Made by a program: the position numbers and the translations under genes. From Veillonellaceae bacterium UBA5809 (lineage in GTDB: Bacteria; Bacillota; Negativicutes; Veillonellales; Dialisteraceae): a DNA stretch of 29,867 nucleotides. Shown one piece after another: positions 16,456 through 25,184 of the stretch. Where the stretch lies: positions 1-29,867 of the forward strand of contig DIDD01000034.1 of NCBI GenBank assembly GCA_002417965.1, written 5' to 3'. The stretch's first letter is position 1. Each line of letters opens with the position of its first letter. The notes under the pieces were generated by a model that saw only the letters and a program-made list of their open reading frames with translations, did not search any database and was not told the origin of the DNA.

Positions 16456-17028
16456 ATGAAGGGGAAAGTCATGGCCGTATTTGCACAGAAAAAACAGTTC
16501 ATTTGTCTGGTTTCTCTTTTTTTTATATTATGCAGTATTTCACTGTGGATGTGGAAGCCGCCGAAGGATTCGGTACAGATTACTGCAGATGGCGGGAACA
16601 ATGAAAAAATGGCTGAGGAAAGCGGTGTCACAGTCTATGTTACCGGTGCGGTAAAGCATCCAGGGGTTTATGATCTGATGCCGGGGGCCCGCGTATCAGA
16701 TGCATTAAAAGCGGCTGGGGATGTACTTCCGTATGCCGATTTAGAAGAAATGAACCTGGCGGCACCGGCAGCGGACGGTATCCGGATCATGGTTCCAATA
16801 TGCCCGGAAACAGGTCAATATTCATCGGGAAACAGCGGTAAAATCCCCATTAACACAGCCACGGAAAGTGAACTGAACTCTGTTCCGGGAGTGGGTATTT
16901 CCACAGCCAAAAAGATTATTGAATATCGAGAGGCTCATGGATTCTTTCATGCGAAAGAAGATCTTATGAATATCCCCGGGATAGGAGAGGGGAAATTCCG
17001 AAAAATGGAAGACCGGATCACATTATGA
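16456..17028 (+). CDS. comEA: Competence protein ComEA (membrane DNA receptor)
   Basis: Membrane-anchored DNA-binding protein that receives double-stranded DNA outside the membrane and passes it to ComEC. The 190-residue product has one N-terminal transmembrane helix (14-32). An SLBB domain follows (58-112: VYVTGAVKHPGVYDLMPGARVSDA). A C-terminal helix-hairpin-helix pair (130-190) has INTATESELNSVPGVG and FHAKEDLMNIPGIG. GGGAGG lies about 7 bases upstream of the ATG. It overlaps comEC by 4 bases. The terminator directly upstream means expression needs read-through from the rsmD-coaD unit, antitermination, or a promoter hidden upstream. Confidence 0.94.
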   Translation: MKGKVMAVFAQKKQFICLVSLFFILCSISLWMWKPPKDSVQITADGGNNEKMAEESGVTVYVTGAVKHPGVYDLMPGARVSDALKAAGDVLPYADLEEMNLAAPAADGIRIMVPICPETGQYSSGNSGKIPINTATESELNSVPGVGISTAKKIIEYREAHGFFHAKEDLMNIPGIGEGKFRKMEDRITL

Positions 17029-19295
17029 AGGAAGTCCCTTATTGGCCGTGTACTGCGCTGGGATTTGCGGCAGGTATCGGATACGTGTATTCGTTTGCAG
17101 GGCAGTACAGTCTATGGGCGGCATCGGCCGCTTCCGTTGCCGCAGCTTTTTTGTGTTATCTGACTTTCCGGAATCCCCGGCTGCTTCCTCTGTTCTGTGT
17201 GTGTGCTTTCACCGCAGCAGGCATATTGAGAATGAATGGAGAATTCTCTGTATGGCAGGCACAGTCACATTATCTGATAGGACATACCGGGCGTTATGAG
17301 GTTATTATAAAAGAAGAAGGACAAAAATTAAAAGAAGACGGCATCCGCTATAAAGCCGCTCTTGAAACAGTGAATTTTCCGGAAGGAGAAACCCGGAAAA
17401 TTCAAGGAACGGTTATGTTATATCTTCCCACTCAGCGGGCTGAGTTTCTGCCTGGGAGCCGTTTGTCTGTCCACGGAAAAATCGAATCTATCCGGTTTTA
17501 TGGAAATCCGGGGAAAATTAATTTAGCAGGACGTTATGAGGGAGAGAGAATACTTGGGAAAATTTTTATTGAGGATATCTCACATATTGCCTATTGGGGA
17601 CTTTCAAATCAATATCAAATAGACCGATGGTCACTTCAATGCAGAAAGCAGGTGGAAAAGAGTTTTTCCTTGTATATGGATCGAATCAGGCTTCCTGTTT
17701 TGATGACACTTATTTTTGGCGGATCCTATTCTGATATTCCTGACTCTGTTTTATCCGATTTTTCAGTAACGGGAATGATTCATATTTTATCCGTATCGGG
17801 ATCGCATATTTCACTTTTATTCAGCTTTATGTTTTTTATAGGCAGAATTCTTGGACTTCCCAGAAATGGGTCTGTTTTTGTGGCATCAGGACTGATTCTT
17901 GCATATGGATTTCTGGCTGGTATGGTTCCGCCGGTTTTTCGTGCTGTGATTATGGGACTTTTTACAGCAGGAGGAATATTCTTTAAAAGAGAAGGGCGGG
18001 CATTGGATTTTCTGGGAGCGGCAGTTTTTATTATGCTGCTGTGGAATCCTTTATATCTTTTTGACATTAGTTTTCAATTATCGGCAGGCGCTTCTGCGGG
18101 AATTCTCTTATGGGCAAGACGATGGTCCTTATGGCTGAAACAATATGCGGCTATGCCGTCCGGAATAGCTGATGGAATGGCCGTGACAGCGGCCTCCCAG
18201 ATTTTGACAGTTCCTTTTGTTTTATGGAATTTCCACGGTATGCCCCTTTATACAGTTATTGCCAATATGGCGGCAGGAGCTTTGCTGGAGATGTCAATCA
18301 TTGTGGGACTTTTGGCAGCGGCTGTTTCTTCGGTTTCTGTATCTCTGGCAGGCGGCCTGGTACAGTGTATTGACTATCTGATTTATTTTTCTTTATGGCT
18401 CATTCATGCTATAGGACAATGGCCTTATGCACGCATCCATACAGGAGGAATCAGTTTTTCGGGGGCGGTCTCCTATTATGCAGTGCTGGGCACGCTTCTC
18501 TTTGCTTTTAAAGAAGAGAACCAATTTTGGCGTGGAACCACTTTTTTTATATGGGGAACAGTGCTTGCAAAAGTACTGTTTTCTTTTTTTGAGTCAAGTT
18601 CATATATCGTGCTTATTCCGGACTTGGGGCAGGCTCGTGCAGTTGTGCTTCTAACAGACCGGGCCTGCGCTGTGTATTATAAAAATGGACAGGCAAAGAT
18701 AGATTTCGGGAAAAAAGAGCTGCAGTCTTTTTTGGAATATTATGGTATTTTTTCTATTGATTTCTTGTTTGTAGAACTGCAGAATGAACGGGATCCGCTG
18801 CCCTTTTCTCTGTCTATGCCGATTCAGTATGCTGGATTCAGCAGTAGCCGATATCCGTTCCTTTGTGCTACACTATTAAACAGCACACCGGTGCGTACAG
18901 GAGTCGTCACATCGGGACAGTCTGTTATGCTGGGAGATTTAAAGGGCTTTTATGATCATGGGCATTGGTTGTTTTCAGTAAAAAACGCAGGGGTTTTTAT
19001 AGACGGAGGCAGAGGAAATTTGGATAATTTTTCTTTGCCCTCCAATCAGAGAAAACTTCTTTGGATAGGCGGAACTCCTGAAGAAGGAGGTACTCTGGAT
19101 GAAGAGAAAATCCGTGCTATTGATCCGGATTATGCAGTTTATACAGGAAGCAATGGGGTTTTGGCAGGCGAAAACAAGGAACTGTTTATACTGATGGGCA
19201 GAAAAGTATATAACCCGGCGGAAACAGGGGCGGTTTCTGCGGTGTGGAATGGAAAATCATGGCATATTTCCTCTGCCGGTATCTATGGAAAGTGA
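17025..19295 (+). CDS. comEC: DNA uptake channel protein ComEC with degenerate C-terminal domain
   Basis: Polytopic membrane protein forming the transformation channel. The 756 residues contain a DUF4131 region (about 1-190) with N-terminal membrane helices and an OB-like soluble part. The Competence core follows (about 215-490), with LIFGGSYSDIP, HILSVSGSHISLL, GMVPPVFRAVIM and LYLFDISFQLSAGASAGILLW. The C-terminal domain (about 522-756) occupies the place of the usual metallo-beta-lactamase domain: IPDLGQARAVVLL stands where DVGQGDA is expected, and IDFLFVELQNERD where the HxHxDH metal motif is expected. No HxHxDH is present anywhere in the domain, so any nuclease activity there is probably lost. 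It overlaps comEA by ATGA. Confidence 0.93.
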   Translation: MKEVPYWPCTALGFAAGIGYVYSFAGQYSLWAASAASVAAAFLCYLTFRNPRLLPLFCVCAFTAAGILRMNGEFSVWQAQSHYLIGHTGRYEVIIKEEGQKLKEDGIRYKAALETVNFPEGETRKIQGTVMLYLPTQRAEFLPGSRLSVHGKIESIRFYGNPGKINLAGRYEGERILGKIFIEDISHIAYWGLSNQYQIDRWSLQCRKQVEKSFSLYMDRIRLPVLMTLIFGGSYSDIPDSVLSDFSVTGMIHILSVSGSHISLLFSFMFFIGRILGLPRNGSVFVASGLILAYGFLAGMVPPVFRAVIMGLFTAGGIFFKREGRALDFLGAAVFIMLLWNPLYLFDISFQLSAGASAGILLWARRWSLWLKQYAAMPSGIADGMAVTAASQILTVPFVLWNFHGMPLYTVIANMAAGALLEMSIIVGLLAAAVSSVSVSLAGGLVQCIDYLIYFSLWLIHAIGQWPYARIHTGGISFSGAVSYYAVLGTLLFAFKEENQFWRGTTFFIWGTVLAKVLFSFFESSSYIVLIPDLGQARAVVLLTDRACAVYYKNGQAKIDFGKKELQSFLEYYGIFSIDFLFVELQNERDPLPFSLSMPIQYAGFSSSRYPFLCATLLNSTPVRTGVVTSGQSVMLGDLKGFYDHGHWLFSVKNAGVFIDGGRGNLDNFSLPSNQRKLLWIGGTPEEGGTLDEEKIRAIDPDYAVYTGSNGVLAGENKELFILMGRKVYNPAETGAVSAVWNGKSWHISSAGIYGK

Positions 19296-19305
19296 CAGGT
19301 TACTG

Positions 19306-20298
19306 ATGATGGAGAAGAAAAATAATTGCTGGCTGCTTTTTGGCAATGATTCTGTTTTAATTCATGAGAAAAGGCAGCGGTTTATAGAAAAATATTTTGG
19401 GGCTTTGTGTCCGGATCCGGTTGTTTTTGACGGAACAGGGACTTACGCCGACTGGATGGAGCAGATCCGGGGGCAGTCTTTATTTTCAGAGGCATCAGCG
19501 GTTTTTCTTAATAATCCTTCTTTTTTTATGCATGGCGTACAGGATGAAGAAGGCTTCGCAGACTTTATAAAGACATTGCAGGAGGCACCTTCTTCTGTCG
19601 CTATAGTGATTTCATATGAAGGAATCCCGGATCGGAGGATGAAGGCAGCCAAGACTCTTTTTCAAATCTGCTCCAGTATGGAATGTTCTTTTTTGAAGCT
19701 GGGATCGGCAGAAAGTTATCTTACAGAATGTTTTCACAGAAGGCGGGTTCTGGTTACAGAAGAAGCCCGTCTCTATTTATCCGATGTCATTACCGGGTGG
19801 GCCCATATATCCATTCCGTTTTTGGAAACGGAATGTGATAAAATTGCCCTTATGGCACGGGGAGGCATTGTCTCAAAGGAAATCATGGAGAATGCTCTTC
19901 CTTCTTATATGGATAAGGGGGTGTTCCGATTTTTTGACCATTTGCTGGAGAGGAATCTCAGTGCTGTTAAAATGGATATACCCGGAATATTTACGGATGA
20001 GTCAGCTTCGCTGATGACCCTCGGATTTTTGTCATCACGGCTGCGGAGAATTAAGATTTTCCATGAAATGAAGCGCTCGGGGTCTTCTGATGCCCACATA
20101 CAAAAAATACTTGGAATCCGTACCAGGTGGTCATGGAATGAGCTTCTGAAGCAGACAAAGTGTATTTCAGAAGAAGAGGCTGAATTTTTGTTGATGGCTT
20201 TATTTCAGTATCAATATGCAGCCAGATTGGAAGGAGCGGATTCCCATATGCTGACAGATATATTGTTTCGTTTCTGCAGAAGGGGAGGAATTTCGTGA
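19306..20298 (+). CDS. holA: DNA polymerase III delta subunit
   Basis: Clamp-loader subunit that opens the sliding beta clamp. The 330-residue product has the N-terminal CWLLFGNDSVLIHEKRQRF segment typical of HolA. A weakly conserved AAA+-like middle follows, and a helical C-terminal collar contains LGFLSSRLRRIKIFHEM and ILGIRTRWSWNELLKQ. Position directly after comEC is the standard Firmicute location and supports the call, since the family is divergent. The start is uncertain: ATG at 19306 or 19309, with a weak AGG upstream, or ATG at 19285 inside comEC. Its stop overlaps the GTG of the next gene. Its presence near polC groups two replisome genes. Confidence 0.85.
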   Translation: MMEKKNNCWLLFGNDSVLIHEKRQRFIEKYFGALCPDPVVFDGTGTYADWMEQIRGQSLFSEASAVFLNNPSFFMHGVQDEEGFADFIKTLQEAPSSVAIVISYEGIPDRRMKAAKTLFQICSSMECSFLKLGSAESYLTECFHRRRVLVTEEARLYLSDVITGWAHISIPFLETECDKIALMARGGIVSKEIMENALPSYMDKGVFRFFDHLLERNLSAVKMDIPGIFTDESASLMTLGFLSSRLRRIKIFHEMKRSGSSDAHIQKILGIRTRWSWNELLKQTKCISEEEAEFLLMALFQYQYAARLEGADSHMLTDILFRFCRRGGIS

Positions 20299-21665
20299 AT
20301 TTTAAGATATGGATAGCTGCTGCTGCTTTTCTGGGACTTGGAGCGGCGCCTTTCTTGTGGAGTCCGCCTGGAACCGTTATTTACGGTATGACAGCAGATC
20401 AAATTCCCATAGGCGGTATGACGAGAGATGACTTAAAAGAAATGATTGCTGAACAAAATACACGCATTTCCCAAGAGAGTCTGACTGTTTTCCATGGAGA
20501 TGTCAAGGAAACCTGGAGTTATCGTGAATTGAACGTTCATCTCGAAACGGAGAAGCTTGTGCAGCAGATCATGGGAGAAGGACAGAATAATCATTGGCTT
20601 TCTGATTGGTGGGACCGGTGGACAGCGCTGGTGGGGCACCGTGACATTTCACTCCCTGTACAGTGGGATGATGAGAAGCTGCATACGCGGATCAGCAGGA
20701 TGGAGACAAAGTACAGTCAGGAAGCCGATGACGGGCAAGTAGAGTTTCAGCAGGATGGAAGTGTATCTTTTTCCGGGGGCCGTCCTTATTTAAAAATTTC
20801 AACAGATGAATTATATGACAGGGCTGTCCGGCAAATACGTACAGAAACGGGAGGATCTGTAGAAATACCCGTTGCAGAAGAAGTGCAGCCTGCGTTGCAT
20901 GGAGAAGTGCGCCGGCAGATTAATGCTGTGCTGGCTTCTTACACGACAGAATTTCCGCTGGACCATAACAGAAATGAAAATATCCGTCTGGCGGCTTCCC
21001 GCATTTCCAGGCGTATTGTTCTTCCGGGAGAAAGTTTTTCATTTAATTCGGCCACGGGTCTGAGAACTAAAGAGGCCGGATATCTTGAGGCGCCTGTTTT
21101 TATGAATGGGAAACTGGTGCCTGATGCAGGGGGCGGAGTCTGCCAGGTAAGCAGTACTCTGTTTAATGCGGTTTTGGAAGCAGGGCTGGAGATCGAGGAG
21201 AGGACCTGTCACTTCGCTCCTGTGGGATATGTAGCGGCGGGAAGAGATGCTACTGTAGCAGATCATTACATTGATTTTGTTTTTAGAAATCAACTGGCCC
21301 GCCCTGTTTATATTTATGCCATCTACGGTCCGGGGGCCATACAAGTTTATATCCTTGGGAACCGGGAGGATATACCGGATCATGTTGATATTGTACAGAC
21401 CCGTTTTACTGTCAATCCCCACCGGACGGTCTACCATTCGGATCCGTCCCAAAAAGAAGGAAAATTTACAGAATATGGACATGATGGATATGATGTAATG
21501 ATACGCAGGGATATTATAAAAAAAGGGGTAAAGAAGACGGATGAATTCCAATCTGTTTATGATCCGGTAGATACGGTGATTTCTCTTAAAGATCCGGAGG
21601 AAGCCCGGAAAATGGAGAAGTTACAAGGAGAAAAGGCAGCTGATAAGGAGAGTTCTGGCGTATGA
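20295..21665 (+). CDS. VanW family protein, secreted or membrane-anchored
   Basis: A 456-residue cell-envelope protein of unknown enzymatic role. Residues 1-22 form a signal peptide or membrane anchor (IWIAAAAFLGLGAAPF). Residues about 28-200 look like the YoaR-type putative peptidoglycan-binding region (IYGMTADQIPIGGMTRDDL). The VanW domain spans about 215-345, with GESFSFNSATG, the hallmark GGGVCQVSSTLFNAVLEAGLEIEER with Cys283, and HYIDFVFRN. A charged tail follows. VanW occurs beside some vancomycin resistance clusters, but lone copies like this one do not imply resistance. The start is GTG at 20295, overlapping the holA stop, with GGGGAGG 6 bases upstream. It overlaps polC by ATGA. Confidence 0.88.
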   Translation: MNFKIWIAAAAFLGLGAAPFLWSPPGTVIYGMTADQIPIGGMTRDDLKEMIAEQNTRISQESLTVFHGDVKETWSYRELNVHLETEKLVQQIMGEGQNNHWLSDWWDRWTALVGHRDISLPVQWDDEKLHTRISRMETKYSQEADDGQVEFQQDGSVSFSGGRPYLKISTDELYDRAVRQIRTETGGSVEIPVAEEVQPALHGEVRRQINAVLASYTTEFPLDHNRNENIRLAASRISRRIVLPGESFSFNSATGLRTKEAGYLEAPVFMNGKLVPDAGGGVCQVSSTLFNAVLEAGLEIEERTCHFAPVGYVAAGRDATVADHYIDFVFRNQLARPVYIYAIYGPGAIQVYILGNREDIPDHVDIVQTRFTVNPHRTVYHSDPSQKEGKFTEYGHDGYDVMIRRDIIKKGVKKTDEFQSVYDPVDTVISLKDPEEARKMEKLQGEKAADKESSGV

Positions 21666-24600
21666 AAAAATACAGGCTTCAGCCTAAAAATCATGAAAAG
21701 CCTATTTTAACATTGGAAGTAGATACTGAAAACAGGGACTGGTATATTGACACGGATGACATGGAAGGGGCTGTGCAGGCACTGAAAAATTTTTCATCGG
21801 ACTGTGCCCATGTTCATGCATTTTTTATTAACGGGAAAGACTGTACGGAAGATGTCCGTATGATTTCTGCCTGCAGAGTGTGCGCCGGAACTGTGCAAAT
21901 ACCGGGCATACCCACATTGGACAGTGTGCTTCCTGCAGGCGCTTTTACACCTCCTGCGGGAAAGAACGGGACGGGAAAATTTGACGGGCTGTTTTTGGGG
22001 CGGCGCCATATCAGCGGATCACCGGTTCCTATTCAGGGATTGACGCAGGAAACTGACGGTGCGGTTATTCAGGGGACAGTGGTTGAATATGATTTAAAGG
22101 ATCTTCGGGATAATAAAAAGCTGTGTATATTAAAGATTGCTGATGAAACAAACGGAATGCTTTGTAAGAGATTTTTTGACAAAGGGGATGATGCGCTTTC
22201 TCTTGAAGAATATCTTAAACCGGGAATGACGGTCAAACTGCGGGGAAATGTGCGTATAGACAAGTTTTCAGGAGATTTTGCACTGCAGATTTCTCAGATG
22301 GAACAGGTGCAGAATATAGTATGTGTTGACCATGAGGAGCATAGTGTCACACCGAGGGTGGAACTCCATCTCCATACAAAGATGAGTCTGGATGGGCTGA
22401 TCGACTTGGAACGGATTATTAAGACAATTGCGCGGTGGAAACATCCGGCTGTGGCCATTACAGATCATGGAGTGATACAGGCTTTTCCAAAAATTCAGGA
22501 TCTGGCTAAAAAATACGGGGTCAAAGTTATTTATGGGATGGAAGGGTATATGATAGAAAAAATCCCTGATGATATTGATGCCGACCGTCAGAGATATGAT
22601 CATATTATTATTCTGGCCCGTAATATGACAGGGCTGCGCAATTTATACCGTATGGTTACATTGTCCCATTTAAAATTTTATAAAAAAAGACCGCTCATCC
22701 CTAAACCCGTACTGAAAGAATTCAGAGAAGGACTTATATATGGATCAGCTTGTGTCATGGGAGAGTTTTTCCGCGCTGTTCTGGCAGGGAAGAGTGATGA
22801 AGAACTGGTCAAAACCGCTTCTTTTTATGATTATCTGGAAGTACAGCCTTTGTGCAACAATGCTTTTCTTATTAATGATGATAAGTATGGGGATATTACA
22901 TCCATGGAAGATCTCAAGCGTTTGAACCGGAAGGTTATTGAGATCGGTGAAAAATCAGGCAGGCCTGTATGTGCAACCAGCGATGCTCATTTCCTATTTC
23001 AGGAGGAGCAGATATACCGGGATATTCTTCTTGCCAAATGGGACAAGCCGGGAAAGGAGGAATCACATCCTCCGGTATATATACGCACCACACAGGAAAT
23101 GATGGACGAATTCAATTATCTGCCAAAGGAAAAAGCAAAGGAAATTGTGATAGAGAACACAAGGAAAATTGCAGCATCCTGCGATGTCCTTGAACCGCTG
23201 GCTGATGAAAGCAAATCTTACAATCCAAAGATATCCGGTGCTGATGAAGCGCTGATTCATATGTGCTATGACCGGGCGTATTCAATTTATGGGAATCCTC
23301 TTCCGGAATTGGTGAAAGAGCGGCTGGAATCTGAACTGCGGCCTATTACAAAACACGGATTCGGTGTTTTGTATTATATTGCCCATAAATTGGTCAAGCA
23401 TTCAAATGACAGAGGATATCTGGTGGGATCCCGTGGATCCGTCGGTTCTTCCTTTGTGGCTACGATGGCAGGAATTACAGAAGTGAATCCGCTTCCGCCG
23501 CATTATGTATGTCCTCATTGTCACTGGTCGCATTTTTTTACGGATGGATCAGTAGGAGGCGGTTTTGACCTCCCGGATAAAAAATGCCCTCAGTGTGGGG
23601 CAGATCTCCATAAAGACGGGCATGATATTCCGTTTGCTGTATTCCTGGGGTTTGACGGAGATAAAGTGCCTGATATTGATTTGAATTTTTCGTCCGGCGA
23701 TGATCAGGCGGTAGCCCATAAATATACAGAGGAACTTTTTGGAAGAGATAATGTATTCCGGGCAGGCACTATTACAGGCATACAGGATAAAACAGCTTTT
23801 GGATATGTGCGTAAATATGCTGAACTGCGCGGCCTGAACTGCAATGATATTTTTATGGAAAAACTGTCTTCCGGGATTACCGGGGTCAAGAGCACTACCG
23901 GTCAGCATCCGGCAGGAATCATGGTATGCCCCCGTGATATGGATATTCATGAATTTACACCTCTTCAGTATTCGGCCAATAAAAAAGCATCAGGAACAAT
24001 TACTACCCATTTTGACTATCACTCCATTTCAGGACGTATGCTTAAGCTTGATATTCTGGGCCATGATGATCCCCGTGTCATCAGAATGCTTCAGGACCTG
24101 ACAGGAGTGGATCCGCTGAAAATTCCCTTCAATGACAGGCGAACACAGTCATTGTTCAGTTCTCCGGATGAACTTGGAATCACGGCGGATCAATTGGGAA
24201 GCATTATCGGAACAAGGGGGAATACCGTGGGGTCTATTGGGCTTCCTGAGTATGGAACGTTATTTGTGCGTAAAATGCTGGAAGATACAAAACCTAAAAA
24301 TTTCTCGGAACTGGTACGTATATCAGGATTTTCCCATGGGACAAATGTATGGGTAAATAATGCCCAGGATCTGATCAAAAATGGAACGGTCAAACTGGAA
24401 GAGGCCATTTCCACACGGGATGATGTCATGAATTATCTGATTGCCCACGGCGTGAAGCCAATTACGTCATTTAAAGTCATGGAAAATGTCAGGAAGGGGA
24501 AGGGACTTGAAAAGGCTGATAAAAAGGGAAATATGTCTAACAATAAAAAAGAACTGGAAGAGGTGCATGTACCTCAATGGTTCATTGATTCCTGTGAAAA

Positions 24601-25144
24601 GATTTCCTACCTGTTTCCCCGCGCCCATGCGGTTGCTTATGTTATGATGGCTTTCCGCATTGCATGGTTTAAGGTTTATTATCCATTGGCATTTTATGCA
24701 GCCTATTTTACAATTCGGGCGGTGGGAGCTTTTAATGCAGGGGTGATTCTCCGCGGATTGGATTCACAAAAATCGGAATTGAAAAGGATAGCAGGAATGG
24801 ATTCTCCTACGGCAGTTGATAAGGATACAGCCGTAGTGATTGAAGTGGCTGCAGAAATGTATTTGAGGGGATTTTCTTTTTTACCCGTGGATCTCAGTCA
24901 TTCTGATGCTTCTCAATTTCAAATCGTAGGACAGCAGCTCCTTCCGCCTTTTAACTGTATTCCGGCGCTGGGCGAGCAGGCAGCACTTGATATTATCCAG
25001 GCGCGCAATGAGGCTCCGTTTACTTCAAAAGAGGATTTGAGAAAGAGAGGGAAGGTCAGTCAGGCTGTTATCGACACAATGGATTCGATGGGGATTCTTA
25101 GAGGGCTTCCCGATGAAGAACAGCTGAATCTTTTTGCTTTGTAA
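21662..25144 (+). CDS. polC: DNA polymerase III PolC-type alpha subunit lacking the exonuclease domain
   Basis: Replicative polymerase of Gram-positive type, 1160 residues against about 1440 for Bacillus PolC. The order is an N-terminal domain (1-125), an OB fold (about 130-215) and a PHP domain (233-445). The four-cysteine zinc motif (Cys617, 620, 642, 645) and the palm come next, with catalytic PDIDLNF (Asp671, Asp673) and LKLDILGHDDP (Asp797). Fingers, YLFPRAHAVAYVMM and helix-hairpin-helix regions finish the protein. The DnaQ-like exonuclease, normally inserted in the PHP domain, is absent: GMEGYMIEKIPDD passes directly into RYDHIIILARN. The frame is intact and conserved on both sides, so this is not a frameshift. 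The PHP residues His236, His238, Asp244, His269, Glu294, His314, Cys364, Asp441 and His443 fit a full metal set. AAGGAGA precedes the ATG. Confidence 0.95.
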   Translation: MKKYRLQPKNHEKPILTLEVDTENRDWYIDTDDMEGAVQALKNFSSDCAHVHAFFINGKDCTEDVRMISACRVCAGTVQIPGIPTLDSVLPAGAFTPPAGKNGTGKFDGLFLGRRHISGSPVPIQGLTQETDGAVIQGTVVEYDLKDLRDNKKLCILKIADETNGMLCKRFFDKGDDALSLEEYLKPGMTVKLRGNVRIDKFSGDFALQISQMEQVQNIVCVDHEEHSVTPRVELHLHTKMSLDGLIDLERIIKTIARWKHPAVAITDHGVIQAFPKIQDLAKKYGVKVIYGMEGYMIEKIPDDIDADRQRYDHIIILARNMTGLRNLYRMVTLSHLKFYKKRPLIPKPVLKEFREGLIYGSACVMGEFFRAVLAGKSDEELVKTASFYDYLEVQPLCNNAFLINDDKYGDITSMEDLKRLNRKVIEIGEKSGRPVCATSDAHFLFQEEQIYRDILLAKWDKPGKEESHPPVYIRTTQEMMDEFNYLPKEKAKEIVIENTRKIAASCDVLEPLADESKSYNPKISGADEALIHMCYDRAYSIYGNPLPELVKERLESELRPITKHGFGVLYYIAHKLVKHSNDRGYLVGSRGSVGSSFVATMAGITEVNPLPPHYVCPHCHWSHFFTDGSVGGGFDLPDKKCPQCGADLHKDGHDIPFAVFLGFDGDKVPDIDLNFSSGDDQAVAHKYTEELFGRDNVFRAGTITGIQDKTAFGYVRKYAELRGLNCNDIFMEKLSSGITGVKSTTGQHPAGIMVCPRDMDIHEFTPLQYSANKKASGTITTHFDYHSISGRMLKLDILGHDDPRVIRMLQDLTGVDPLKIPFNDRRTQSLFSSPDELGITADQLGSIIGTRGNTVGSIGLPEYGTLFVRKMLEDTKPKNFSELVRISGFSHGTNVWVNNAQDLIKNGTVKLEEAISTRDDVMNYLIAHGVKPITSFKVMENVRKGKGLEKADKKGNMSNNKKELEEVHVPQWFIDSCEKISYLFPRAHAVAYVMMAFRIAWFKVYYPLAFYAAYFTIRAVGAFNAGVILRGLDSQKSELKRIAGMDSPTAVDKDTAVVIEVAAEMYLRGFSFLPVDLSHSDASQFQIVGQQLLPPFNCIPALGEQAALDIIQARNEAPFTSKEDLRKRGKVSQAVIDTMDSMGILRGLPDEEQLNLFAL

Positions 25145-25148
25145 AAAA

Positions 25149-25184
25149 CTCAGATCAGTCCATGGGCTGATCTGAGCTTTTTTT
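25149..25184 (+). terminator. Convergent terminator between polC and queG
   Basis: A perfect 10-bp stem, CTCAGATCAG (25149-25158) with CTGATCTGAG (25167-25176), an 8-base loop and seven T residues (25178-25184) on the plus strand. The bases before the stem are AAAAAA, so the minus-strand transcript also has a U-run. It probably serves both polC and queG. The stem overlaps the last codons of queG. Confidence 0.92.

Noticed and set aside
20295..21665. Vancomycin resistance gene
   Set aside because: VanW-domain proteins are common in Firmicutes without vanHAX genes; no ligase or two-component system is nearby.
22560..22600. Frameshift or assembly loss as the cause of the missing PolC exonuclease
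   Set aside because: The reading frame is open throughout and the flanking PHP motifs join smoothly with conserved residues on both sides.
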